Source of the DNA: Vanilla planifolia
Lineage: Eukaryota > Streptophyta > Magnoliopsida > Asparagales > Orchidaceae
Length of the DNA: 64,000 nucleotides
Assembly (NCBI GenBank): GCA_023846275.1
Contig: CM043875.1
Location: 21,704,593-21,768,592 of the forward strand
Reading direction: 5' to 3'
The notes beneath the pieces are model-generated. The model was not told the origin of the DNA and searched no databases. It saw only the letters and a list, made by a program, of their open reading frames with translations. Of this stretch, positions 23,330-34,732 are shown one piece after another. The position numbers were made by a program, and so were the translations under genes. The first letter of the stretch is position 1. Every line of letters starts with the position of its first letter.

Positions 23330-23690
23330 ATGAAAGTCCCAAGGAGACAACATCTTAATATTATAAAACAAGGATATCACATTTGATATTAGAGTAATAT
23401 CCTTTACTAGTCTAATATGATTTGATGATGAACAAATTAGAAGCCAGTGAATTTGTAATACTAGGGATTGAAGAGGATAAGAAGTGATTGTTTGGTGATG
23501 TTCAAAGCGAGAAATCATTAGATAAAGAGTGACATCTAAAAGGCTTTTAGGTGGAGGGTTATAAGAATGAATTATCTACATTAATTACTCAAAGATTAAT
23601 GCTAATGTTTATATGAGATGTTATAGTCATAAGATGCTAAGATATCTTTGGAGGAAAAACCTACTTGGGTTAGTATGGGATGACAAAATG
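23330..23690 (+). repeat. Inverted third copy of the TRIM-like unit
   Basis: The reverse complement of this stretch carries, in order, ACCCAAGTAGGTTTTTCCTCCAAAGATATCTTA, ATCTCATATAAACATTAG, a TCACTTCTTATCCTCTTCAATCCCTAGTATTA segment and TACTCTAATATCAAATG. These match both direct copies to the left, from LTR through internal region to a decayed primer site. It therefore faces the other two copies. Confidence 0.65.
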
Positions 23691-26650
23691 AGACAATAAC
23701 TCAACATATTTAGACTACGATATAGCATACTATCTTTGATCGATACCTACTAGGTCATTGTCTTTTCCATGGTGTTTCCATTCAAAGCCCTTTTCTTGCA
23801 TTAACGTACGTTGATCATATCAATAGATGTCATCTTTAACAAACATTATTTGTTTATTTTGTGTTACCGACATAATTCCCAACCATATGTATTCAACAAT
23901 AACATGTACATATGTGTTGTCCATCAACAACATAAAATCTAATATAACATATGAGTATCTAAATAAGCGTAATGAATAAATAATATAATAACATGATCTA
24001 TAACATTATTAAGGCATGTATACAACCATCAAATATAAAAAAAATAGGAAGCTTATAAAAAATAATATACTAATGGGAACTTATATTATATATTTTCGCC
24101 TTGTTTCCTTTTAAAATATGTATATTGCTTATTGATTACATCCATGTACCACTTTGCTTATTTTTTATAGTTTCCATAGTGTACATTAACTTTATTATAT
24201 CACCTTTACCCTTAACATTTTTATTCAAAACTATTTATTAAATCTTTTATTATTTTATTACCATGTTTTATCTAAGTGATCAAATCACTAGATACCTCTA
24301 TTAGAATTTTTTATAAGAATCATTTGATTCATCGAACTATCTATTTGACATTTAATAGTTACATTAGATAGTTTCTCTCAAAACTATCAAACTATCTGAC
24401 ACCCAGATCAGACCATCTAATCCCTCATAAAACCAACATTTGACCTTCTTATCAAAATTTGATTATAAATCTCATATAAAATGTAAAATACCCATAATGA
24501 GCACTCTAATAAAGACTCTCATTTTCTTCTTGATAATGATCAAATCATTTAAAATGCACAATGAGCCTCCAACTTTCAACACAAGAGTTCTAGGTGTTAT
24601 TATCAATTATTTCTTATTATTATTAATTTGATTATTTCTCATTATGGACACTTTAGTAACCCATATCATTGACTGAAATAGGCTATTGCATTGAAGTTGA
24701 TTAAAACAAAATTGAATTAAGAGTAAAGACATAAATTTTCTTCCAAAGAAAACCTTCTTAAATCATCTATGAAGAAAAACCCTTTCCTTCTTAATTTTCA
24801 CAAGGATTCTCTCCTTATACCCTATCCCAAATGATGGAGTCTCTCACTAATGAATATTCTCGCTCACTGACATGTCTCTTTGGCCACTACCATACATGAG
24901 TGGCTTTTAGGATTTTACACAATGTTGGCTTATAGGCACTCCAATGGAGGAGAATTTAGCTCAATCAAATTGTTGTTAATTTAAAACCTTACTAATTTTG
25001 ATTTTTTTAGTTTTAGTAAGAAAGTATGAAAAGTTAAGAGCAAGCAATGAAAACCTTATAAACTTTTCTAGGATATTTGTCAACATCCTCATAGTCTATG
25101 TCCATTCCAAAGCACCAGCATCGGCCTAAACCTATTATAACCACTCTTTCACTCAACATGATCCTAGCAAAGAATCTTTTTCAACCATTAAAATGACTAT
25201 TATTATGGAATCAAAGAAAATCCACAAATTTTTTTTGAATGGATAAAGCACAATTGAAAAAAATAAACCCTTTTAGTACTAAGAAAAAACAACTCACAAA
25301 ATAAATAGCTCCGTATATCAAGCACTACTCAAACACAAAAGACACGACAAAACATAATACAACTTTTTGGGCACACATCACCAAAAAACTAAGTCAAAAT
25401 ATCTGAGCAATAAAAAAGAAATAAAATCCCAACTCATAAAAATATTATAATGAAAGCTCTATAAGATTAAGCAAAAGTTAAAAAACTATTTAAATGATTT
25501 AGTGTGTTGAAAGAACATACATGAAAACCTCTAAACTCCTTAGCACATGCTCTTAGATCATCCAAGTTTTTTTGGCAATAAGAGACTCAAGGGTTTCTCA
25601 CCTTTGAGAATTAAGAGAAGAAAGCTTTGGTGAGGCCTCTAACCATTACAACATACCTTAAGGTTAAGGATTGGTTAGGAGAGAAAGGAGAGAGAAGAGA
25701 GTTGTTTAAAGAGAAAAAAGGAAGAGAGAGATTTAGTTGTACTTACTAAGGGTAGAGGGAGGACTGATACATGAAGAGATAGAAATATGAGAAGAAAGAT
25801 AACAAAGGTCTTGTCTTTTAACATAAATTTTGAGTAAAATAGTTTGTATATATGAATTCTACAAGTTTATACAAAATACTCTATCTTTATTTATTCCATA
25901 AAGGGTTTAAAGAAGTTTATAACTATAAACCTATCATAATAAAACAAAGCAATATTGAAAAGATCAATAAAAGCTAACAAAAAATAATCTAAATTTCTAA
26001 GACAAAATAAATTTTAAATAAAACTAAAAAAATCTTTAATAAACTTGAATTGGAAATAAAAACTAAGATATACAACTAAAATATCTAAATTTATGACATT
26101 ATCTTGATCTTTTTGAAGTCAAATTTATGTATCTATGAACTTTCTTGAAAATATTAGTATTTCCACTTTGATACATAAAATGTTTAATCAACTCCTACAA
26201 TAATTACTCCATTAGAAAAGTACTTGCTAAGGTTCTAATAACTCTTTTAAATGATATGATAATGAACAATTACTTATTTTAGTAGTTATACCATATGGAT
26301 CTAAATAATAATAGAAAATGAGCTCGTTTGCAAGCATTTTAGCACAAAAGCGTATAACATTGAACCATGAACAAGTATAGAATCATGTACTAAAGCATTA
26401 AATCACTAAACCCCTTAGAATATGCTACATCAATTCCTTTATTACGTATGTCACATGACGAATGTGAACCATGATTAACGGATTCATGCTCTAAAATTTC
26501 TTTTGGAGTATTCAATAATCCTTTCTAAAGTCATCAAATTACATATACAATTCATAAAGGAAGAAGATAACTCATCAAAACATATAACATTTTAATTTAC
26601 CTTACCTTTTGGAAGATGTGTCCCCTTGATTTTAAGTCGTCATGTAATTG
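23691..26650. other. Long stretch without recognised gene
   Basis: I find no transposon domain, paired LTR or plausible host exon here. A segment near 25000-25070 (AAAGTATGAAAAGTTAAGAGCAAGCAATG) resembles one near 38960-39010 and may be a copia LTR fragment. The open frames at 23315-23518 (minus) and 24440-24631 (plus) look like chance frames in AT-rich sequence. Confidence 0.45.
25677..25736 (+). repeat. Purine-rich GAGA/AAGG tract
   Basis: About 60 bases almost free of pyrimidines (GGAGAGAAAGGAGAGAGAAG, then AAGAGAAAAAAGGAAGAGAG). It could be a decayed GA microsatellite or a polypurine tract; no LTR follows that I can recognise. Confidence 0.6.
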
Positions 26651-26661
26651 GCTCCAACATG

Positions 26662-26712
26662 CTTATGGGCGGGCCTCATTCACTTGAACTTATGGGCGGG
26701 CCTCATTCACTT
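26662..26712 (+). repeat. Perfect 27-bp direct duplication, GC-rich
   Basis: CTTATGGGCGGGCCTCATTC followed by ACTT occurs twice, starting at 26662 and 26689, identical over 24 bp. GGGCGGGCC is unusually G+C-rich for this region. The lack of any difference points to a young slippage or repair event. Confidence 0.9.
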
Positions 26713-26813
26713 ATTATGTTTCTTCTATTTTTTCTACTTTTCTCTTCTTCCTTCTCATATCTTTGAGTCTTTTCATCATTATTATATCATAGAGTTTGTT
26801 TTAATAACTCAAG

Positions 26814-29800
26814 TGTAACAAAAATCTAAATGATCACAATAATATAACATACCTATAAGTAACAAAATATAACAAGATGTAAAAAGCTAACATAATAGCA
26901 ATCTAACAAAATTCTCATCCATAAATGTGGAACATAAAACACAATATCCAATAATTAATAATACATTGATCCAAGTCCAATTAAAAATAATATCATAAAT
27001 AACCACTGAAGTCCACCAAAATAAATCAGTAGTTACCAAGTATAATATAACAATCTAATGTAGTCCCATGTCCGATAAAAATACAATTGATAAACATGCA
27101 AAATGATAACTCTACTATGATTAATGATGAAATGTAAGAAGATATATCATCTAACTAATGTATTAACCCCTAACTCAATGATCCTACAAAAATATAAGGG
27201 ACATGAGTTGGGAAACTAAATAAAGAATCTTTGATTCATATTATAAATCTAAAATGTATTAGCCAAGAAGCATGTATATAACAACTAAGTAAATCATGTA
27301 AATAAATGACATCATATACTACACCCACTAGTATTTAACTATATATTAACCAAGCAAAGACATAACATTATGATGAGTAATCAAATGCCAACCCTAATGC
27401 TTCTATCACATAATGTAATACAACATTTCTTAAGGTAATGATGATCACATAGACACTTATGTAAGGATAATGGAGTCCTCAACAATCATATGTACTCATA
27501 ATTATTATCATATCATAATATTTATTCCTTAAGATTAAATATGCAACCGTTCCCTCATGTGATTATATATAAAATAGCTTTCACCCAACTTTAGAGATTC
27601 TTACCATATGATTTGACACTCTTTTTATAGGCTCAACCAATTTTGTTTATTACTATCTCAAAGCCAACAAAGTAGAATGGCTAACTTGCATGTCTCCTAG
27701 GTAACTATGCATGAACATGGGTCCATTAAATCTTATCTTCAACTAATCAAATCATATCCATGACATGTAGCATCTTGTTAGCTTTAGTTTATGACTACCT
27801 AATTTTACGTAGATTGCCTTAACTTGAATTTAATATGCAAGGAGTTCTTAATCAAATCAATAACTTAGTAAGTTAAGGGTTTCTTTAACCTTAAATTTAT
27901 TATTTAGAGCTTTTTGCTCCATAATTTAGACAATATAGGGTTTCAACCCTAAATCTTATTTTAGTGATCTAGGGTTACCATCATCTAGATATTTTAGAGT
28001 ATGTAGTTATCACCAAACCCAAATTCAATTATTTAGAATATATTAACACATTTTTCTTTTATTTAGACAATCCTAATTTCATCTAACATCTTTCCTATTT
28101 AGGTTATCCTTAGTGTTCATATATACTTTGCTAATTGTCTTAGGTATAATATATATTTAATTATCATTACAACTAAACCTAAATTCACACAAGATTCACT
28201 AGTGATCATTATACTTCCAAGATAATCCTAAGTCAATATACCCATTCTATTGCCTATTTTTAGCCACTACATATTCCCTAGGTCACCATCTAGGTTATCA
28301 TCTCATGACATATAGGTTGCTCAAAGAACTTGGTTAACCCAAGGGTTTAACCAACATTTGTACCTTATTAATCCCTTCGCCAAACATAGCACACTTCTAA
28401 GTCTTATTCTAAACTCTTCAATATTTTTTGAAGTTCTTATCTAAGAGCTTTATCATCCCAAACTTTACTTGTAATGTGCATAGGGCTTACCAAATGGTAT
28501 TTCTTATGTCAAACTTTAAAACCTTCTATAATGGTTCCTTCCCTAAGAATTATTTCTATGCCTTCATGACTAATTATAAGGCTAGGCATACCTTACATTA
28601 TTTTTCTTAAGCATCTTAAGTGCCCATTTCAACCTTATTAGGAATTACCCATAAGACTATCCTTAATTATAGTCATGCAAACCTTATCCAATGTCTTTAC
28701 TAGCTAATCATATCCCTAAACAACTTAGCCTTCTTTTAAGACCCAAATTGAGCCCTTATAAGCTTCCTAATAGTAAATTAAAGGCTATACACACCTTAGA
28801 AGACATCAAGGTACTTTATATGTCTTGTCATCGAATTGTAATTGTGGGTATTATCATGCTTAACATTGGTGTCCCACATCAAATTCACATTTTAAATGAA
28901 TAAATTTATATAAAAACTTGGAATTAAGTCTCTACTTTACACATCATTTGGTTTATCATACCATAAAGCTCTTAGTTAATCATGTAGTAATTAAGGTAAT
29001 AAATAATGCACTCAATCTACATTATCATATAATAATTATACTTAAAAAGAATGGAGAAATCAATAGAGGTCTTAATTTATAGCAAGACATAATAAGAGAA
29101 CATAGCTAACTTGTCTTAGTTATAAAAGCTATACTCATAAAAATAACTCTTCAATGGTTTGAAAATTTGATGACATCTATCATACTAAAACATTCTTATT
29201 ACATACATATTTGTAAAACTAACAAGTCACTAATACTAAAATGCTTTTAACCTCATTCCACTTCATCATGTTGTGAGTAAGAGCTATTTTACATCAACAA
29301 TATATATTCTAACTCCAACTTCACATTTATCAATAGACAAAGCTAGCCATGTATGCATATGATAATGGAATTTAACTTGCATTCACAAGTAATATAATAC
29401 TGTACATTTTTTTCATAGAGTCTTTAGCAATATTACATGAGAAAGAATTGATAAACAACTACTTATATGCTAACAAAACTTCCTTTAGTCACGAGTAGAA
29501 CAAGATTCACCCTTTTAAAAAAGTTTCATGTAAGATGATTAACTGCCTTTTGTTTCATTTATTTTTTGTGTTCTACATGTATTTTAATAAGATAATTTAT
29601 TTTATCTTTTCATAGATATTATATAAACTTATCATATGTATTAAAGGGACTTACATGGAAACCCTTATAGATGAATTCTCCTTTGTTAGATTTTTTTTCT
29701 TCTTCATGGCTTATCCTGCTTTATTCCATGGTATTATTCTCTTAATTGTCCTCATCAATTCTCCTTTATAGCTTAGTTTTTCTAAACCATCATAAAGTAT

Positions 29801-30425
29801 TTCTCAAGGCTTTAATAGCTTTGTTTATTCCTCTTTAATCCAAGAGCTTGTTAAGAAACATTGGTTAGACTTATATCAAGTGTGCAACTCAGTAATTTAG
29901 ATGAAATTTATTTTAATTACTGCCTTGGCTTGCCATATCCACTTCCAAAAATTTAGAAATCCATGGGGGATACGGCTAAGAAATTGGTAAGAATTTTAAT
30001 CTCTCTATCTCTTTATCTCTCTCTCTTTATAGATATTCATGCATGCATCTTATGAATTTCCCTTTATTTTAGTCCTTTTATTGTTATCTAGCCATTAATT
30101 CATAATTTTTTCAAATTTTATCCATGTCTTCTATATGAATTAATGGATGGATAAGGATGAAGATAAGATTAAGGACAAGAATAAGATTAAAAGCTCTTTC
30201 TCAAGGCATTGAACCAAATCTTATTAAGGCTTATGTGATGCAACTCAAGATTTGTCATTTAGCCATGTTTTCTAATTGTGGGATTTCAAGTTTAAAATTA
30301 AAAATTTAATTTGATCATATTAAAAATTCAAACACAATTAGTTCAAATTTTAAATTTTAAATCACAAGAAAGAACATATGTTGGTCAAGTAAAATGAAAT
30401 TATTTGACAAAGAATGTCGGGTGTA
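26814..30425 (-). repeat. 3' LTR of gypsy B (3.6 kb)
   Basis: It aligns with 34733-38442 from end to end: CACAATAATATAAYR near the low end, AACTCTACTA, AAATAAATCATGTAAATAAAT, AAGTCTTATTCTAAGCTC / TAAACTC, then AAATTTTAAATCA and AAGAATG at the high end. On the minus strand it starts TACACCC (partner TGCACC) and ends GTTACA. Frames at 28428 and 28691 inside it are chance. Confidence 0.85.
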
Positions 30426-30429
30426 GGAT

Positions 30430-30445
30430 CCTTCCCTCCCCCTTT
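30430..30445 (-). other. Polypurine tract of gypsy B
   Basis: On the minus strand AAAGGGGGAGGGAAGG lies a few bases before the 3' LTR. It is preceded by a DFEDETQIKGEGR frame, the usual end of gypsy pol. Confidence 0.8.
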
Positions 30446-31950
30446 ATTTGAGTTTCATCTTCGAAATCAAGAAATTATTTTTGTCCATTGCAATGCATTT
30501 CAAAATCTACTTTCCAAGTTGGTTCACACTCTTTTTCATTCCTATAAAAGACTTTAACCATGGGTAAGTGCTATTTCTTAATTTCTTAACATTGAAATCC
30601 ATGATACACACTAATTACTCTTGATATTATGCATTTAACTATAATTAAAGATCCTCATGCTACATCTAAAGAATGTGAGATATAACTAAAATTTATTTAT
30701 TTAGATTGGATACATGAAAAAAACACACATTCCTACTAAACTCTTTGATAACTGAAGCTTATAAGCCATTGTTTCAATTTTCTTCATAAGAGGATTAGGT
30801 CTAATACATCTCACCATTATTTAGAAGGTTTTCCAAATCTACATAACCCATGCATAGGATTAACCTTAGGAAATGCCTGATTGCCAATTCTAAAATCAAC
30901 ATATCTATGCTTATTATCAAAATATTTCTTTTAGTTGTCTTAAACTATCTATAGCCTTTCATGTGACCAACATACCTCCATTGTAGCTCAATAATCGAAG
31001 GTCTAAATGTCTACTTATTTTTGCTATTAATCCAACATAAATGAGATTTATAATGTTGTCCATAAAGGGTTACATATGGTGCCATACCAATAGTTGATTA
31101 ATAGCTAATATTATACACAAAATCTATCAGTGCTAGTTGTCCAAACTAGTATATAGAGTAAGATTATATACTTAGCTATAATGGGTCCTCTATGGTTTGA
31201 ATAATCATCATAGATTGTGTGTTAGTCTAAGAATGATAAGAAGTGCTAAATTTCAAAGTTATTCTTATGGCATGATGCACGAGGCTCTAAAATTAGGAAG
31301 TGAATTTCACATCTTTTTTTTGAAAATATCACCATGGGTACTCCATGTAGATGTACTATCTACTAAGCATATAATTCAAATAGTTTTTTTATTTATTTAA
31401 TCTTTTCATTACTAAGAATAAAATCATATTGATTTCCTCCCATTTCCACTCAAGTATAGCTAAATTTTGGAGCAAACTATTAGGCTTCTAGTGTTATGCC
31501 TTAACTTTTTGAAAAATTAAATATTTTTAAACATATTCTACCATATCTTTCTTTAACCATCTCTACAAAAAGTGATCCTAAAGTTATTATACATTTTTGT
31601 CTCCCCTGAGTGTACAACCAACTTACTTTCATGAGACTCCTTTTAAAATATTATCCTTAAATACCTGATGTTAAGGAACACACCATTGGCCATGATTGGT
31701 TAGAATACCATTCCTTAAGAAAAATTTGAAGTTCCATCAATCTATTGTTGAGCAATCTCAACCATAAGTTTTGGATCTTTTTGTTGTAGTGATCTTAATT
31801 CATCCACCCAATTAATATGGATGGTAAGTTGAGTTGGGCTATTAGAGATTGCACTACCAAGTGTTCTCGAATCTGACCAAATTCAAACTTGGTCATTATC
31901 TTTGATTTACCTTTTAAGCATGGATCAAAGGGTTAGACCTTCACTTAAAG
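30446..31950 (-). pseudogene. Gypsy B integrase relic
   Basis: Near 31160-31390 the minus strand reads HHAIRITLKFSTSYHS, TNTQSMMIIQTIED, matching the integrase core segment that in the family reads lkFSTaYHPQTDGQSERtiqtLED. The C-terminal end of pol (DFEDETQIKGEGR) directly precedes the polypurine tract. The zinc-binding N-terminal part and catalytic acids could not be read with confidence. The frame breaks many times. Confidence 0.65.
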
Positions 31951-31989
31951 CATTGGCTACTAGATTGTCTTTTCTTATGCAATATTTTA

Positions 31990-32520
31990 TGTTTAATTCA
32001 TAATCTTTAATAAGTTTCAATTAGTTTCATTATCTTAAATTCATCTCCCTCTGAGTAAGAAGATATTTATGAATTTTATGATTGATATAAAGCTCAATAA
32101 AAACCCCATATAAATAGTGGTGCCAACTTTTTAGGGCAAATACTAAAACTACTAACTTTAAGTCATGAGTCATGTAGTTGAGTTCATGATCATGCAACTA
32201 CCTAGATACATAGGATACAACCCATCCCTTTAGCATAAGTGTAGCCTCCACTCCAACAAGTAATGCATTTGTGTATACATAATTGAGCTAACCTTAGATT
32301 GGCAAGGTCAAATCACAGTTGAACTTAATCTATGCTTCAATTTGATGAAGCACTACTCACACTAGCCTAAACATAAGAAAGATACCCCTTTTTTTGTTAG
32401 TTGAGTATGAGGTGTTGTAATATTATAAATATATTGGGCACAAACTTGTGGTAATATTCAATAAATCCCATAAAGCTATGGGTATTTGTCATAATAGCAA
32501 GTCTCTGCTATTCTATGATT
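31990..32520 (-). pseudogene. Gypsy B RNase H relic
   Basis: The minus strand reads [26 protein letters not shown] followed by [20 protein letters not shown], corresponding to the gypsy RNase H segment from the catalytic Glu helix to the KSLKYIF..K.LN.RQ region. In the family the residue before L(A/K) in 'HDLE' is the catalytic Glu; here it is Lys, so activity would be lost even with the frame restored. Confidence 0.65.
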
Positions 32521-32559
32521 ACTCATATTTTGCTAGCATCTAACGACTTTTAATCAGCA

Positions 32560-33240
32560 TTAACCACTTGTCCAAGAAAATCCATAGAATCTAGCTAAAA
32601 GGAATACTTTGAGAATTTCACATAGGTTTGCCTAGTCCTAAGCTACTCCAATACAATTTGGAGATGTTTGACATGTAGTTTTTTCCTTTAGAATATACTA
32701 ATATAACATCTATGAACACTTCACAAAATGATCAAGATCAATTGGAAGATGTAACTCATAAGATCTATGAATACTATAAGAGCATTAGATAATGCAAATG
32801 GTAAGACAATAAACTCTAAATATACATAATAGGTCTTGAAGGCTATTTTGAGAATATTCTTCTCTTGAATCATGATTTGAAGATACCATGATTGAAGATC
32901 AATTTTAGAGAAAGCTAATACTTCTTATAGTTGATTAAGTAAATCATTAATATGAGCTATTAGATACTAGTTCTTTATTGTTAGTTATTAATTTCTAATA
33001 GTCATACTTATTTACAAACTCCCATCATTTTTTACAAAATGAATAAGAGCTCCCCAAGGTGAAAAATGGGCTTAATCAATCCCTTGCCCAATAAGACCTA
33101 TAATTGGTCTTTGTATTTCTACAACTCAGTTGGAGCCATATATTAAGATGCTTTTGCAATAGGCACAACTCTGGGCTCCAAATCTATAAAGAACTTTATC
33201 TTACACTCTAGAGGTAATCCTGGTAGCTCATTTAGAAAAA
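32560..33240 (-). pseudogene. Gypsy B reverse transcriptase relic
   Basis: The minus strand begins ELPGLPLECKIKFFIDLEPRVVPIAKAS followed by YMAPTEL and LLGKGLIKPIF, the classic entry to the gypsy RT domain. Then come FSKIDLQSWYLQI-type, AFKTYYVYLEFIVLPFAL and SNAL pieces in shifting frames. The YxDD box was not located. Intact RT would reverse transcribe the element RNA from the Met-tRNA primer at 34716-34728. Confidence 0.75.
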
Positions 33241-33299
33241 TGTTAAGACAATCTCACATAATCATTGTATCCTATCATAATGGAATTTCCTAATGTGTG

Positions 33300-34000
33300 T
33301 TGGCCACAAAGGTTAACGTAGCCATCCTACCCCAAAAAACTAATGTCATAATTAAGATTGCTAAAATCATTAAGATCTATAAGTTGTCTCAAAAATAGAC
33401 CAAACTAACCAATTAGACCCCTTAATAACTTTATTTCCTAAAAATCAATCACCACTCCTTATTGGATCAAATAATCCATGCCTAATATAACATCAAAACT
33501 CAACTATTAGAACCTAAAGGAGCTTAACCCTGAATATATTGTTGAGTATGGCAATATCATAATAAACTACAAGTTTGGCTAGAATCTCTTCTCTGAAAGA
33601 CAACATCACCTTCTGTGGTGATTATTGATAGCCTTTATTTCTTTTAATTTTCTTTGAAGAAGAGTAAACAATAAAAGAATGTGATAAACAAATGTTGAAA
33701 AGAACAACTATAGTGTCACAAAATAAAAGTGTATCAATCTTAACTATGATGTCTATCCTCTGAGTTTGCTCTCTAAGCTAGTCTCCCAATTGCTCTTTAA
33801 TTGGTTAGGCTAGAATATGAGTGGAATATCTAGTGTGACCAGTTCTCATTTTTTACTTCTTATCTCAAAATCTATCCTTTTGTTTCTTTGGGAAATTCAA
33901 AAGTCCTTATTTTCTTTTAAACTTTTAGATGTGCATTGATTCAATGCTCCACCTATTCGACAGATCAAGTAAGCTCAACTAAATCTTCATATCTAATGAA
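33300..34000 (-). pseudogene. Gypsy B protease/gag C-terminus region, decayed
   Basis: Between the gag capsid part and RT the order of gypsy elements predicts a zinc knuckle and an aspartic protease. I see only weak fragments in several frames and no clear DSG or CCHC motif. It is annotated by position. Confidence 0.35.
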
Positions 34001-34049
34001 ATGAGTCACCAATAAATGTGTCTAAAGGGAAAGTCTAAGTATCTCCATG

Positions 34050-34450
34050 AAGATTTTTTATCAACAATTCTTTGATATGAACAATTTTGAGGCATATTTG
34101 GTCAATTACATGAACTGGGAAGTATTGCTATAAGTAACATTTGACTTTATAAAAGATGGGCTAGCTCCCTTTTAATATGAGCCTTACTTGATTCTAGCAT
34201 GAAGTAATCTCTAAAAGTAGCCATGAAGTCATCCTAAGATATATCACCATTTAGGATTTCCTATAATAGAACTTGGCAATCATATCACCACCAAGTAGTT
34301 GCCTCCTTATCCAAAACTGAAGCTACAAGAGCAATCTGTTGCTTAGTTGAGTACCCTATAATGAATATAGGCTAGCCTATCATTTACAACTACAAAGGTT
34401 GGTGGTTTCCAAAAATACTCATAGTCTTAATTGCATAAAAGCCTTTAACT
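34050..34450 (-). pseudogene. Gypsy B gag (capsid) relic
   Basis: The minus strand reads STKQQIALVASVLDKEATTWW, then DDFMATFRDYF, the retrotransposon-gag capsid signature (family: qk...a...L.geA..WW....f...w..f...f...F). It forms the particle shell in working elements. Stops interrupt it. Confidence 0.65.
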
Positions 34451-34715
34451 AATGTTCTCCTTTGAACTACAGCTATGCTTTCAATGCCCTGGCCATAATA
34501 AGTCTGTTGATCATGGGTACTCCTTTTGAAGACTCACTTCCCACTGGACCTCTCAAAGCAATACAATGAGTTTTGATCATCTTATTAAGGGAAATACAAA
34601 CTTAAGTTTTACAAGGCAACATTAGAATTAATCTTTCAAACTTATTTATCCTTAAATCTTTCTCCTCACCTTTTTGTCTACTTAGTATGTCTATGTATAC
34701 ACTAACTCTCACTTA

Positions 34716-34728
34716 GGCTCTAATACCA
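34716..34728 (-). other. Met-tRNA primer site of gypsy B
   Basis: On the minus strand TGGTATTAGAGCC, one C-to-T change from the initiator-Met-tRNA complement, four bases inside the 5' LTR end. Confidence 0.8.
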
Positions 34729-34732
34729 AGCT

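Noticed and set aside
34716-34728. GCTCTAATACCA and similar words as tRNA gene fragments
   Set aside because: They match only the 3' end complement of Met-tRNA and lie beside LTR or viral ORF boundaries, so they are primer binding sites; no cloverleaf sequence surrounds them.
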